NCBI GenBank assembly: GCA_947650285.1
Contig: CANTFL010000251.1
Span: 1-64,000 of the forward strand
Length of the DNA: 64,000 bases
Source of the DNA: Hyaloperonospora brassicae
Lineage: Eukaryota; Oomycota; Peronosporomycetes; Peronosporales; Peronosporaceae
Direction of reading: 5' to 3'
Under the pieces are notes generated by a model. The model ran no database searches. It was not told the DNA's origin and was given only the letters and a program-made list of their open reading frames with translations. Shown here piece by piece: positions 1 through 11,223 of the stretch (positions are counted from its first letter, which is position 1; every line of letters starts with the position of its first letter). The translations under genes and the position numbers were made by a program.

Positions 1-1273
1 TCGTTCTGAGAAGGACAATGTGTGCCATGCAGAAGCAAAGACGAAAGACCAAAATATACGTACATCATATATACAGTTTTGACTTTTTGCTGATATACAT
101 AATGCTAAGAAAACGAATCGCAGTTTAATTTCGTGCAAAACTCTCAATGACGGACAGGGTTGAGAAGACTCGAATTTTCACACTCACTATAAGAGACTCA
201 CATTCCATTACCGCAAGGCAGCAGTGACGCCCCCATCCCTTATCTACACTATCTTTTCTTACCGTCGCATCCATTTCATACATGATTTGCCGATCGCCCA
301 AAGCCAGCGCCCTAATGAAAGGTCAAGTAAGGCGAGTTATGTAGAAAGGGAGTAATGTGGAGATGCTAGCGTCGACAAACCACGATAAAGAGGCATCTTT
401 TCTGGGAAGCGAATTGAAGGTGTGGAGGTCAAATCCTTGTTCCACGAACTATGATATTGCACTTACAAACTGCCGAAATACGGCCTCGATGCTTAGCAGT
501 GGCCGACCATCTTTTCCTTCAGTTGTTGCCGCGTTTGTCTCTGTGATGATGGAATAACGGACAGAGTATTTCGTGTGCCGATAGCGGCGATGATAGAGAG
601 CGTTTTCGACCAAATCTATTCCGCAGAATCGCTGGTCGGCACACGTATTGGGATCTGCACTCTCATGAACAAGTTGCTGGTTTGCACGACCGTGCCGACC
701 ATTTACTTGCCGAGCAAAACTCGGCAGGCGTCGATTGTTAAGGACAAAAGCCACAGCTAAGGATGGAGTAGATAATGCATATAGGCGGACAGCACACTTC
801 TACGTGGGCATCAGGACTCGGTGACTTTTCTTTCTTCGTGGCAGGCTATCAATCGAGTAGCCGCTAAACGTTGAAATGCTATTCAACTCGATTCTTCTGT
901 TTCGTCTGCTAGCGCTACCAAACAAAGTATGTCCGTGCGTGCGTGTGTGTGAGATGATCGTAACTCCCGAGGTAATTGTCTGCAGACATGCTGTGCACAC
1001 GAGACATTAATACTGGACCAATGCTGGTCGTCAACGCTTCGACACGCACGTGCTTCGTGACCAGCAAGAGAAATGCGAGGGTGCAGCATCAACGGCGTTC
1101 TAGCTACACACTGTCTCTAGTGCAGAAGGGCAAACCTTTCGACAGCTTCCAACGCGGCCCGTAACTCGACAACACGTTCGCTTCGTGACTCGGTCACCAT
1201 ATCGTGCATAGTGGCCATTACTGTTGCTACCTCCACGGCAGGCGTCAGTCAGTCTCAATGCGTCGGCACAGAA
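1..1273. other. intergenic, no gene recognised
   Basis: Only short overlapping open frames are present and none shows a recognisable domain, signal peptide or clean splice-site layout. The last part is the upstream region of the lipid kinase gene. Confidence 0.6.
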
Positions 1274-1334
1274 CACTCGTGATCGCCTTTTGGCACACTC
1301 GCGATCGCTTTTTGGCACACTCGCGATCGCCTCA
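1274..1334 (+). promoter_or_regulatory. three tandem copies of a 22-bp unit upstream of the lipid kinase gene
   Basis: Two full copies and one partial copy start at 1274, 1296 and 1318, exactly 22 bp apart. Each is centred on CGATCG or the 8-bp palindrome GCGATCGC, followed by a T run and GGCA. The block ends about 190 bp before the kinase start codon. It is directly followed by CTCATCGATTCCGCACC, which loosely resembles the oomycete initiator. Repeat and spacing are seen directly; a role as regulator binding sites is inferred. Confidence 0.4.
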
Positions 1335-1523
1335 TCGATTCCGCACCTTTTTACGTGCGCCCGCCCGCCGGTGCGCACTTGTCGTCGTCGTCGACGGCGC
1401 TCTATATTCGTTTCCACAGGTTCTCTGGTCCGCCGGTTCTCCCATCGCAGCTGTCACGCGCGCCAAGTCGCTCGCCATCGGCAGTCCACAACTTCGCACC
1501 TGAGCAAAACATCTCATCCTCAG

Positions 1524-3379
1524 ATGTCGACGCCCTCGTCCGCTTTGCAGCTGCCCCCACCTGCCGCCTCCCGTCCTCCCGAGTGCCCCCCACCCGCCGC
1601 GCTGTCCTCTGTACTGACCGAGTTACACCTGACGCGCGTCGTGCCGACTCTGTGGTGCATTGGGAGCCACCGGCCCGCGCGCTTTCGCCTCACACCGTCG
1701 CACTGTGTAATCGAAGGCGTCGACAGTTGCACAGAAGAGACCGCGTGGGACGACGTCTTGGGCGCCCACGTGCGCACAGCGGACGGAAAGCCTATTGACG
1801 CGGCAGTGGACTATACTACTGGGGCAGACCCCAATGCCTCGTTCGTGTTGACTCTGTACGTCTGCGGCTCGCAGCAGCTCAGGCCCAAGACGTTGAAGAA
1901 GCGCAAGACGAGCGAGTTCGTGTTTCGATGTACTGGACAGCAGCTGCCACAGGTTGTCAGGCTGCAGCAGTGCATTAACTTTCTAGCGGACCCGAGGAAC
2001 CAGGAGAGCGTGCAGAAGGTCGAGACGCTGGACGACCTGGAGCTTGTCGAGCGACCGCCACGCAAGTACCTGGTGCTAGTGAACCCTGTCAGTGGACCAG
2101 GTGACTGCAGCATTGAAAGCAGGAGAGCGGAATGGAGAGAGGGAGAGAGTGTTGTGCTGATTCTGTTGTTGTTGATGGTGGTGGTGGTGGTGGTGGTAAT
2201 GGTGGGTCTTGCAGGACGTGCGATGCAGATCTACGAGAACAAGGTGGCACTGCTGTTTCAGCATGCCAATGTAACGACGGATGTAAAAATCATGGACCAC
2301 GCGCAGCACGCGACGGAAGCCGTGATGGAGATGCCGTTGGGTGTGTACGACTGTGTCGTGGGGGTGGGCGGCGACGGCACTTTATACGAGAGTACGTGGT
2401 GCAGGTGTGTGTTGCGGCATGTCTTGATAGATCGGGTCCAACAGTGTTTGCCTCGCTGCTTGCAGTTGTACAGGGTTTGATGAAACGAGCAGACTGGAAC
2501 AGAGCCATTCGACAACCGATCGGGGTCATTCCTGGTGGATCGGGCAACGGTCTCGCGCACTCTATCTGCCATCGAAGCGGTGAAGAGGGCAAGCCGGTGA
2601 ATGCTGCTTATATCTTGGCGAAGGGTATGCCGCATAACTTGGACATCACGTCGGTGTCGAATGGAAAAGAGACGACGTACTCGTTCTTGTCGCTGGAGTG
2701 GGCTTCCATTGCTGATGTCGACATTGGATCGGAAAACCTGCGTATGCTAGGCGGACTGCGGTTCACGGTATCATTTGTGAACCAGTTGCTGTTCCAGAGA
2801 CCCGATTATCCGGGCAAAATTTGGTACCTTGAAGAAGACGAGAACGAAAACCCTCCGCTGTACTTTGAGAAGCACGATCCCGAGTCGACGGATCGGCCTA
2901 AGATGGACTTGGTCGTTGGAAAGGGTCAAGATTTGTCTGGCGTTTTGCAGCAAACGACTGGAGAAGAGATCCAAACGAAGACTGAAAAGGACGCTGGCAA
3001 GGGTGGTAAGTGGAAGGAGCTATGCGGTCATTTCCGTGTCGTCTGGACGATGAACGTATCACACGCGGCTTCCGACGCTCACGTTGCTCCCGACGCGGAG
3101 TTGGACGACGGCTTCAACTACATCACGCTCATGGATGGCTCACACTCTCGCAGGAACCTGGTCGCTATGATGTTGGCCATTGAAACGGGCGGGCACGTGG
3201 ACAAGAAGGGCGTGCAGCATGTGCGCACACGAGCGTTCAAGATCATGCCGGATCGGGCTGACGACCTTATGTGCGTGGACGGCGAGTTGATGGATGGTCC
3301 ATACCTCGAGGCAGAAGTGCACCGTGGCATGGCTTGCATTATGGCCATTCCTCGCTGTCCGAGGAATAGCGAAAAGTAG
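1524..3379 (+). CDS. sphingosine kinase / diacylglycerol kinase catalytic-domain protein, 3 exons, 555 aa
   Basis: Lipid kinase of the DAGK_cat fold that phosphorylates sphingoid bases or a related lipid; the exact substrate is not settled by sequence. Exons are 1524-2100, 2215-2391 and 2466-3379. Both introns are GT-AG (114 and 74 bp), and joining them restores the family motifs: NPVSGPGRA (about residues 187-195), GVGGDGTLYE with the GGDG nucleotide loop (242-251), then IPGGSGNGLA (273-282). The C-terminal lobe ends with a VDGELMDGP motif, as in sphingosine kinases. The chosen ATG at 1524 is the first giving a compact N terminus; the frame is open upstream but low-complexity there. The N-terminal 180 residues are a poorly conserved, Pro-rich extension with a basic KKRK patch. 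Intron 1 is a multiple of three and has no in-frame stop, so its retention would keep the frame. Family call is secure; substrate is inferred. Confidence 0.88.
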
Positions 3380-4582
3380 CGGGTCCGATCATTGACGTAA
3401 ATGGAATGCGACGCGAGTGGACGTCAGGCTCGTGTTTATTCACGTTGTATTCGTTTGACTAGCGTATAGGTGACGCAGGGTCGAGTTGTGTTTGCTCTCG
3501 CAACTGGAAGAAAGAGCACAAAAGGCCTGTACTTCGCGATTGCTGTTTGATCGACTGTATTGTAGCTTCATCTTACTCGTAAATGGCGATGCCGCATTTT
3601 GTTCTCATCAGCGTAGCACGTCGTTCCCAGTCGCCTACGTCGCTGTAATCCGTCTTGAGCTTCTCAATGTGCAATGACACCAGTGCAAATTGTAAACGCT
3701 GTGCAGTTCGTGTCAGCGGTCTGATTAGTTCGCTCGTGTACCCAAAACAATATGTTCAGATGTGCGACTTGTTTACTTCGCACAAACACATCTCGAACGT
3801 GTACAGTCCTTGTTAGACGAACCTTTTTCATTTGTGTCGACGAACGATAAACATATCCGTCACGATGAATGAAAGTAAACAACGTGCCACAAACTGGAAC
3901 AGGAACAGCAATAGCCAAGGGCATGTAAAATAATGATACATGTCGCACGATAAAAAGATGAACGATACAAAGTGCAAAAGACGTACGCGATGAGTACGAA
4001 CATACAAATATCGCAGTGAAAAAGGGATCCGTCGTTGACAGCCATGTGAATTCGTCGTATCGATTGGCGACATTTCCAGTGTACGCAATGGCCTGATAAT
4101 GTCGGATCGGGATTCGGATCCGTCAACCACATGGTTGTTCATCACGATGGTTGCACTAATGCGAGCACCTTTTGTGACTGAATGCGGGCCTTCTACGAAG
4201 CAAGCATCACAGTATCGTGCAAATACAAAGAGAACGACTGTGTCGTGAATGCAGCATAATCGAGTGTCACTGTGCTCGATGTTCGATCAAGACACGAAGC
4301 AAAGTGGACTTTCGACTGATTGATCACATCGTGGATCTTACGATTTCCGTGTTCTGCTGTTCAGATAAATCTTGAATAACTCTTGTGACGTCCTACCACC
4401 CCCGCACTTTGTACAAATGTTTTGCGGCGGTGAGTGCATGGATCGCTGACTACCCCCACAACAGTAAGCGATCCATACATTCACCTCCTCATACGATCGA
4501 AGCTCACTCGCCCTGCTATGTCAACGTGATGCAGAGATAAGATGACCCTTGGTAGAATGGTCGTGCTGAAAACGATTGCGTT
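3380..4582. other. intergenic, no gene recognised
   Basis: Moderately AT-rich sequence downstream of the lipid kinase gene. Short minus-strand open frames around 3664-4145 show no recognisable domain. No RNA gene or transposon end was found. Confidence 0.55.
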
Positions 4583-4832
4583 TGTATGTATGTATGTATG
4601 TATGTATGTATGTATGTATGTATGTATGTATGTATGTATGTATGTATGTATGTATGTATGTATGTATGTATGTATGTATGTATGTATGTATGTATGTATG
4701 TATGTATGTATGTATGTATGTATGTATGTATGTATGTATGTATGTATGTATGTATGTATGTATGTATGTATGTATGTATGTATGTATGTATGTATGTATG
4801 TATGTATGTATGTATGTATGTATGTATGTATG
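4583..4832. repeat. pure (TATG)n microsatellite, about 62 copies
   Basis: An uninterrupted tetranucleotide tract of 250 bp. All open frames across it, such as runs of alternating MYVC or HTYI, are artefacts of the repeat. Confidence 0.97.
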
Positions 4833-5046
4833 CGTTCACAAGAGACACGTGACGAGATCAACGCACAATCGTCGATGACGGTAAGTCGTAGCACTTTATG
4901 AGGCGGAGCAAGATGCGTAGTGAAGAGCAATTGTAAACGATGCGTGTGCAACATGAGACCTTTCCGTTTATATTGCATTACACAAGTGGCAGATAAGTGA
5001 GTATGGGATGTAATCCGTATTGGCTACACAGAGTAAGACTATTGTA

Positions 5047-5110
5047 ACGGGCTCACCCCGTTACATGTCATTGACACCAGAGTGGGTCAATGAAATGTCA
5101 CAAATGCAAT
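5047..5110 (+). repeat. truncated Gypsy-type LTR end
   Basis: The sequence begins with the inverted repeat TGTAACGGG/CCCGTTACA, which also terminates the LTRs at 32011-32403 and 39594-39987. It is followed by ACATG..ATTG.CAC, matching the next bases of those LTRs read in sense orientation. A second 8-bp stem (TCATTGAC/GTCAATGA) follows, as in the intact LTRs. Similarity fades after about 5110. It is read as a scrap of a diverged LTR of the same family. Confidence 0.5.
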
Positions 5111-5159
5111 TCAGCTTTTCCCATTTCCTAAACGAGTAACACAAGTGCTTTTCATTCGA

Positions 5160-5427
5160 ATGACAAAAGCTACGCGTCAGAATCTGGGACGAATTGTAGG
5201 ACTACACGCTTCGACAACGAAGACCTCAGGCTCCGATGTCAACAAGTGAGAAGGGCAAAAGGGTTCGACCAGTGGACTGGCGTGGCAGCCGAACAAGTCC
5301 TGTGCGACGTGTTTGAGGTATGTCGTAGATACGTTGTTTTTCATCTCGACTGTCTAATGAGATGCAGAAACAATAAGCTGGATCCGAGACAGTGCTTACA
5401 GGATAAAGGAGCCCGTGTGCTACTGTA
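5160..5427 (+). pseudogene. gene-like fragment with a Cys-rich tail, broken by a stop
   Basis: An ATG at 5160 opens a frame that meets a TGA near 5247 and then continues in the same frame. A possible intron (GT at about 5318, AG at about 5367) would join CATCLR to NNKLDPRQCLQ before a stop at 5427. The spaced cysteines recall small twin-CX9C mitochondrial proteins, but the second cysteine pair is incomplete and the in-frame stop argues for decay. No family is assigned. Confidence 0.18.
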
Positions 5428-7285
5428 GAAAGTTACTCAACAGCGAGTGTAGGTGCCAGTGGATTTGTTTTGTTCATGGAAAGTGTATATCGGATTGGGA
5501 AGGCGAGCTGCTGATTGCGTTCGTATCTCCACAAGTAAAGAGGGAGGGTCTACGTGAACGCTGCACCCATAATGCGTATACGCCTCGCTACCATAAAGCT
5601 CGTCCTTTTACAATGTGCACGGTTCCTCAATATGGATCCCCTTCACGACTGCCACCTCAACAAACAGAACCATCGAATAGAAAATCTGCAGATGCACGTC
5701 CACCGTAGTCTTTTTACAGACGAATATTAAAACAGACAATTTCTTTTGACATTCGAAGCTGAGTGGATTGCTATCTATGTTTCAAGCAAATTTTAATCAC
5801 ATTCTTTTTACTGCCACATCAACAACAACAACAAGTGCGTATGTGAGCAAATCCGGTACTTATCACGTCCCTCACCCAAAAGGATAGCCGATGCAGCATA
5901 CATACATACATACCGTCCCAGTTACAAGCGGAATACGATTTGAAGGAAAGGATCACACACACTTCGTGCTTGCGCGGTGCAAAGCTATGACTTTGCCGAC
6001 CATCCATTGTGCAGTATCTAGACAATTTCAGTGTCGTGCGATGATGTCTTGCCGTGACACAACGCATAACGCAACATCGTCGATGACGATACCACATCTA
6101 AAAAGAGAGGCAGACGTGTCCATTAAGCTTAATGGCTTGCAGTGTGTCGGGGATGATCTAAGTCTGGTTGGCAATGCCGATTCTTCGAGCAAGTCCGATG
6201 ACTGTACGAAGCTTGCCGCCCTGGATCACGGCTCTTGGATTTGTACGACGATGTTGCGTTGACATGAAAACAAATGTATAATGTGCGTATCCCTGCGGCC
6301 CTTCAGTGCCACTTCGCCACAGCCTCGTGTTGCCGCATACCTGATTCCCATAATTCTTTGATACTGCCCTCAGCTGCGACGTCCTCATAAAGGATTGTAA
6401 CGCGAGTTCTGTTGCATCTACCAGCAAGTGGTGCATACCCTGCTCAAAATATGCCACAGTAGCTTCCGTGCAATTGAGTAGGATTGTTCCTAATCGCGAT
6501 GGTCATAAAGGAGGCGTGTCAGTAGGCCTGTGCGCACGAGTATGACCAGGATATAATTCTCGTATCTCCTTCACGCCGACGACAGCGTAGTTTGCGACAA
6601 ACGGCCCCGTTTTCTTTGCCCTGGTAATGTAGATGCAAACTTGGCCAGGGCAAAGAAAGTGGCTCTCTTTGTCGCAAGCTACAGTGCGTATACATACCTT
6701 TGCGTCTGTCGTTTGGCGCCGAGTTTTGTGTGATAAGTAAACGCGTCGATGGCTACGACATGATCGCTAAGGTGTGTACCGCAACGAGAGGTTCGTTGGC
6801 CCAGCAGATATCATTGCAATCACACCCTGCACGATCACTACTACCGTCGACGATCGAAGAGACGATGATCCGACACCCAGCTGCAAGTCTGTCGTAGCTA
6901 GAAAAGGAGAATGTGGCTACTAGATCCGTAAAAATGACGAAGGTGACGACAAACGTCTTGACATCAAATTGTTTTTGCTATCGCCATTCGTTCGAAGCAC
7001 CTTTAGCCAACTGCGTGACATGCTTTTCATTTGTGCTAGCTGTGCATGAATCTGATCAAAGCTAAGATGCATCTTGTTGTACATTGCCATGCCTGACAGA
7101 GCGCAAAGGTTGACAAGGACATTTGCGGGTAGCTTATAGGCTGCCGCTTTGAGAAGCTTTCTAGACACCCTGTAAAGAGAGCTCTGTCAATGGGACGTCT
7201 TTCAAGTCAGATACACATCCGAGTCATAGGAGAGGATTCGATGTGTAGCTTGACACGCATAAAGTGGTCGAAGGGCATCGAAGTC
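5428..7285. other. intergenic, nothing firmly recognised
   Basis: Several short open frames occur, for example minus-strand 6158-6457 and 6920-7168. They have ordinary amino-acid composition but no recognisable domain and no consistent exon structure. They may be decayed gene pieces. Confidence 0.4.
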
Positions 7286-7333
7286 GGCCAGTTAGTCTAG
7301 CGGAGCAGTGCATTAGCCTTACACGAAGGTACC
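7286..7333 (+). tRNA. tRNA-Val(UAC)-like 5' half, probably a pseudo-tRNA or SINE head
   Basis: The sequence has the layout of the 5' part of a eukaryotic tRNA-Val. An A-box-like TTAGTCTAGCGG is followed by an anticodon arm ATTAGCCTTACACG with anticodon TAC. The 3' half of the anticodon stem and a proper B box (GGTTCGA) are missing; GGTACCGCAAGT stands in their place. It therefore cannot fold as a full tRNA. It is either a truncated tRNA gene or the head of a tRNA-derived SINE, which are known in oomycetes. Confidence 0.35.
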
Positions 7334-8210
7334 GCAAGTAAATGACGATGCCTTGTCGTATATCGTTAGCGACAAAAGATACCGAGCGACGAGCTACATC
7401 ATTCGAATGGGATGACTACCAGTCGTGCGACGTGCTTGTCCACGTTGACTCCACGAGCACGAGGTAACTGCGACCTCAGTCACGTCCTTTTCGTGCCGCG
7501 ATCGCTCCCCAACGAAAACTACCACGCTTTCCAATATGCGCTTCCAGCAGCATGACTGGCGTCAAACAGTATTTAAACTCGAGCATGATAGTTCGATAAG
7601 CTCGCCGCTCACTTCTTTCACAAACTTTCACGGCCTCAATTTCATTTTGCAGAACACACAAGCGCAGTGATACGCTTTTTGCTGCAGCAAAGTCAGATGT
7701 TTGCAAGTCGCACCAATCCGCTGTACGTCTTGTTGCCGTTACCGACACGTGACCATCTGCACGACAAAGCGCTCACCACTTGATCAAGAGTTCTTGCCCG
7801 ACGATAGGCAAATCCTTCACTGCACGCCATTGGTATCTGACCGGACGTGCGAGGATCAATTCCGTCGGTCGTACTATGTAAACTTCGACCACAGCAGGTA
7901 TCAGAGTTTGTCGTTACGCGCCATCACTTCAACTCATATATCCCTCCCCAATATTATAGCCAAGACGCTGTCATGCCTGAGTCCATGTCCGTTCCAACTT
8001 TCCCAGCTATGGCTAAGTGTGGCAATGCTCTGACCGTATTCAGAGCTACCTTTGTTTTTGACGCTCAGACTTTTGCCGTGCGAGCGAGTGTATCTGAGAG
8101 CAACACAGCTCGTCCTGCGTCATGTACAATCTTTCGGCGTGGCTGCGACGTTAGGCACATATGTCGTCATGGATCTCCATGAGCCCACACATACGCAAAT
8201 CACTGCACGA
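7334..8210. other. intergenic, nothing firmly recognised
   Basis: This is the 3' flank of the coiled-coil gene. A minus-strand open frame at 7476-7748 is unrecognised and lacks obvious splice partners. No transposon end or RNA gene was seen. Confidence 0.45.
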
Positions 8211-9779
8211 CTATTCGGTCTGTGTCTGGCTTTGCTGCGATTTCTCCAACTCCAACTCCAAATCGCTGACCCTCCTAAGCAAGCTCGTGCATTTCTCTTC
8301 TGCAGCAGTATAGTAGCGATGCACGAACATCTGCAGCGCTTCCTTCTCAGCAACTTGGACCACCAGGTCGTCCGCAACGTCCGTGCTCGGCTCGCTGCGT
8401 TCCTCAGGCGGTTGTCCAACACCTTCGTACGTATGCTTGACGTTTTCTTTTCTCAGAGCCTCATTCTGCACCCTCAGCTCTGCAACCTCGGCCTCCAATC
8501 GACTTGCACGCTCCTTCTGTTGATTTTCTGACTTTTTCACCTCATCAAGTCGCTTTTGCACCGCAATCGTTTTCTCCTTCATGTCATTTTCGAAACGATG
8601 TGCGGCAGCTGACAGATCTGAATTTTCCTGCTGCAGCTGAGCGACCTGCTTCTCGAGGTCTTCATTTCGACGCACAACCTTCTGCAAGTCTTTCAGCGCC
8701 TGTTCCAGTTCCTCTAGCCGCATTGTTTTGTCAGACACGGCGTCCATAGCGGAGCTGAACTTAGTGTACAGGATCTCGAGCTCTTCTTTGCGCTGCTTGT
8801 GTATCTCCATCGCTTTTTCTGCGGCTTTTAGCATCGCCGCCATCGCCACTTCCCTGGTTTCAGCCGCCATCAACTTGGCCTGTAATTTTTCGTTTTCGTT
8901 CGCCTTCTCTATGTTCTGCTTTGTAACCTGCGACTCTCTCGCTTGCTGCTGCTCACGCACCTGACACACTTCTTCCACCAGCTTCCGCTTCTGTTCCTCC
9001 ACGTTTCGACGCTCTTCGTCTACACATGCTAGTTCGCGTTCCTGGTGCTTTATCTTCTCTGTCCATCGCTTCACATCAGCTTGTATCGCAGTTTTCTCCG
9101 CTGACAACGTTTCAAACTCCTCGTGCAGCGCCAGACCACGCGCGTGCATCAGCTGTTCTTCGCCTGCTCTCAGTAACGACAGCTCCGTGGCTTTCTCCTG
9201 CTCTACAGCTCGTTTCTGAGCCAACTGCATCTCGAGCTCCACCACTCGGTCGTCCTGCAATTGCTTCTCTATCGCTCGAAACTCTTCCGTCCCTCGTGTG
9301 TCTTCCAGCAGCTCTGTCACGTACCTCTCCGTGTCTTTCAGCGTCCAACGTGCCCACTGCAGCTCCACCTGCTTCGTCCACAACTCCGTCTGCACCGTCT
9401 GTGTCTCTACACTCGTCACGAGGTCCTGCACGACTTTTGCCACTTCTAACGTCTCGACAACTTGTGCTCTCGCGGCCAACTCGTGCGTCCAACGCCCTAA
9501 TTTCTCCTGCCACAAGTGACAGCCCTGGACAAACGTATCCATCTCCGCTAAAGTACGACGTTGCGACGCCAAGACGGACTTGTGGAGCTCAGTTGACGCC
9601 CCTCCCCCGTCGTTCTGTCCCGTCACGCGCGCGTCGCTCGTCTTTCTCCGCACCATCGCGGGCACAGCACATAGCGAGTGGTCGTACGAAGGTACGTCGC
9701 CGTAGGAAGACGACCGCCGGCGGCGCTTTTTCGAGGCAGCGAGCGACGGACTCGAAGGCGTCTGGTCGTCGTAAGTCAT
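8211..9779 (-). CDS. coiled-coil protein with basic nuclear-signal-like N terminus, 522 aa
   Basis: A single-exon gene starting at the ATG at 9779-9777. The first 80 residues are polar and disordered, with a basic cluster KKRRRR near residues 17-22 that could be a nuclear localisation signal. From about residue 85 to the end the protein is almost entirely Glu/Gln/Lys/Leu-rich with long heptad-like runs. This indicates an extended coiled coil with short breaks near residues 435-465. No catalytic motif is visible. Proteins of this make-up are usually cytoskeletal, centrosomal or scaffold components, but no orthologue is recognised and none is claimed. Many overlapping open frames on the opposite strand are complement shadows of the Glu/Lys codons. 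The start is supported by the lack of another ATG nearby and by the abrupt change to non-coding composition upstream. Confidence 0.8.
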   Translation of the reverse strand: MTYDDQTPSSPSLAASKKRRRRSSSYGDVPSYDHSLCAVPAMVRRKTSDARVTGQNDGGGASTELHKSVLASQRRTLAEMDTFVQGCHLWQEKLGRWTHELAARAQVVETLEVAKVVQDLVTSVETQTVQTELWTKQVELQWARWTLKDTERYVTELLEDTRGTEEFRAIEKQLQDDRVVELEMQLAQKRAVEQEKATELSLLRAGEEQLMHARGLALHEEFETLSAEKTAIQADVKRWTEKIKHQERELACVDEERRNVEEQKRKLVEEVCQVREQQQARESQVTKQNIEKANENEKLQAKLMAAETREVAMAAMLKAAEKAMEIHKQRKEELEILYTKFSSAMDAVSDKTMRLEELEQALKDLQKVVRRNEDLEKQVAQLQQENSDLSAAAHRFENDMKEKTIAVQKRLDEVKKSENQQKERASRLEAEVAELRVQNEALRKENVKHTYEGVGQPPEERSEPSTDVADDLVVQVAEKEALQMFVHRYYTAAEEKCTSLLRRVSDLELELEKSQQSQTQTE

Positions 9780-10158
9780 GTGTGTCGCGAAAATTGTGCC
9801 AGTTTTTGTGTCGCCTTATCTGTCAATTTGTATGCCGCAGACAGACCGACAGAAGAATTCGTTTTCGTAAGAAGGTGGCGATGAGGTGAGAATTCGGGTA
9901 GGAATACAGTGGTGCACCTTTTTAAGCAAAATATCACGTCCGTTTACCTGAATGCTCACAGCTTGAGCGGCTCGGATATGTACTTTGACAAAAGGCGAGA
10001 TTTTACTCAGATACATAGGCTCCAACTTGACGACCTGCGAACGAAGGGAAAGCGACACCACCATCGACGAAGAAAGGGGTCGTGTGACTAACGTACAAAT
10101 CGTTTGTATAGCCCAGTAGAGGCCAACGTAGACGTATCAATCGCAGTGCTTTTCAGGG

Positions 10159-10404
10159 ATGACCACGGGCTCATCTCTGGCCAATATTGTCTCGTGTCTA
10201 TTCCTGAGCTTTTACGTCGCGCTTTACGGCTTTGCGCCAACTGTCCGCACGTCGAACATCGCGCAGCGCCTGCCAATATCGACGAATGTCCGGATCCTCA
10301 TTGCACAAAGTTTTTGTTTGGCACATTTGGGGCTCTCCAGTCCACCCGTCTATTACACGCCACATTTGACGCAAGTTGGCAGGGAGGACTTACTCGCGGA
10401 GTGA
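10159..10404 (+). CDS. possible small membrane protein, 81 aa
   Basis: This small open frame starts at an ATG preceded by TTTTCAGGG and lies divergent from the coiled-coil gene; the 380 bp between them hold nothing recognised. The predicted protein has a hydrophobic stretch at about residues 8-26 and another at 47-62, then a polar tail rich in Pro, Tyr and acidic residues. A second long frame overlaps it, so coding status is uncertain. No family is recognised. The bases just upstream could also be the 3' end of an intron, which would make this an internal exon. Confidence 0.25.
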   Translation: MTTGSSLANIVSCLFLSFYVALYGFAPTVRTSNIAQRLPISTNVRILIAQSFCLAHLGLSSPPVYYTPHLTQVGREDLLAE

Positions 10405-11223
10405 CTGCTCGTCCGTGTGCTTGTCTGCTGTGAGCTGTCTGCACTCGAGGACACTGGTGCTGTTACCTGCTCGGTATTGGGCGATCGCTACGAACTGCAA
10501 AGCATTGCATTTGAACTTTTGTCGGTGTTTTGTGACAAGTGTCTCTAGTCTCTATTCTTCACATCGACCCTTTGAACATAAAGCAAAAACTCGGCTGAAG
10601 CAAGACGACTATTTGGATACCACAAGCGTTAGTGAGTCCGCAAAAAAAGCTTGCAGAAATACAGAGCCCGACATCAATGCAGTGTGTGATTTGCTATGAA
10701 TGAAGTCGCAAAGGTCAAACGCATTTTAAAGTTGGGCCGGTGCGCAGAGATACTTGTACTCGTCCGAGAAGGTGCCGTCGTTAAGCAGAATCTGTGTGAG
10801 ATATACGCTCACGACCATGTGTAGCTATACCTCGTAAGCTGTATCATTGTACTCCCATTATTGAAAAAAGGTTGGCGTGCTTATCACGAGTCGTAATGAC
10901 TTTATTGTCAAGTCCTTCCTGTTCTGCGCGAGATAAAGTCTCTTGGTCACTCTATGGCCACAGAGTGTCAGGAGCAAATTAGCCTATAGCATTCTTTCGT
11001 ATTTTAGGTTATTCATCGTTTACCAACCAGCCCTATAAGCGGGGTCCAGAGTCCATCATGCACTGATACTTTGAAGGCCCTTCACCTCGCTCTCATGAAT
11101 ACAAGTGATCGCAATACGCTACGAGTTCCGAATGTAATACACGGTGATTACGAGCTTAGTTGTTCACTGCTTTGTAACACGGAGCGGACTGATCTGCCGT
11201 CCGCCAAAAAGAAGGGCCAAGAA
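10405..11223. other. intergenic, nothing recognised
   Basis: Mixed-composition sequence with only short frames (10376-10699 and 11071-11253 on the plus strand) lacking recognisable domains. Confidence 0.45.

Noticed and set aside
4481..4978. Long frames of repeating HTYI or MYVC across the microsatellite
   Set aside because: Both strands and several frames are open only because a 4-bp unit cannot create a stop; no unique coding sequence is involved.
5160..5427. Assignment to a twin-CX9C mitochondrial protein family
   Set aside because: Only a partial cysteine pattern, an in-frame stop and a missing last cysteine pair; kept as an unassigned fragment.
9026..9889. A 287-codon plus-strand frame opposite the coiled-coil gene
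   Set aside because: Ser/Pro/Leu-rich composition is what Glu/Lys/Gln codons give on the complementary strand; no domain or start context.
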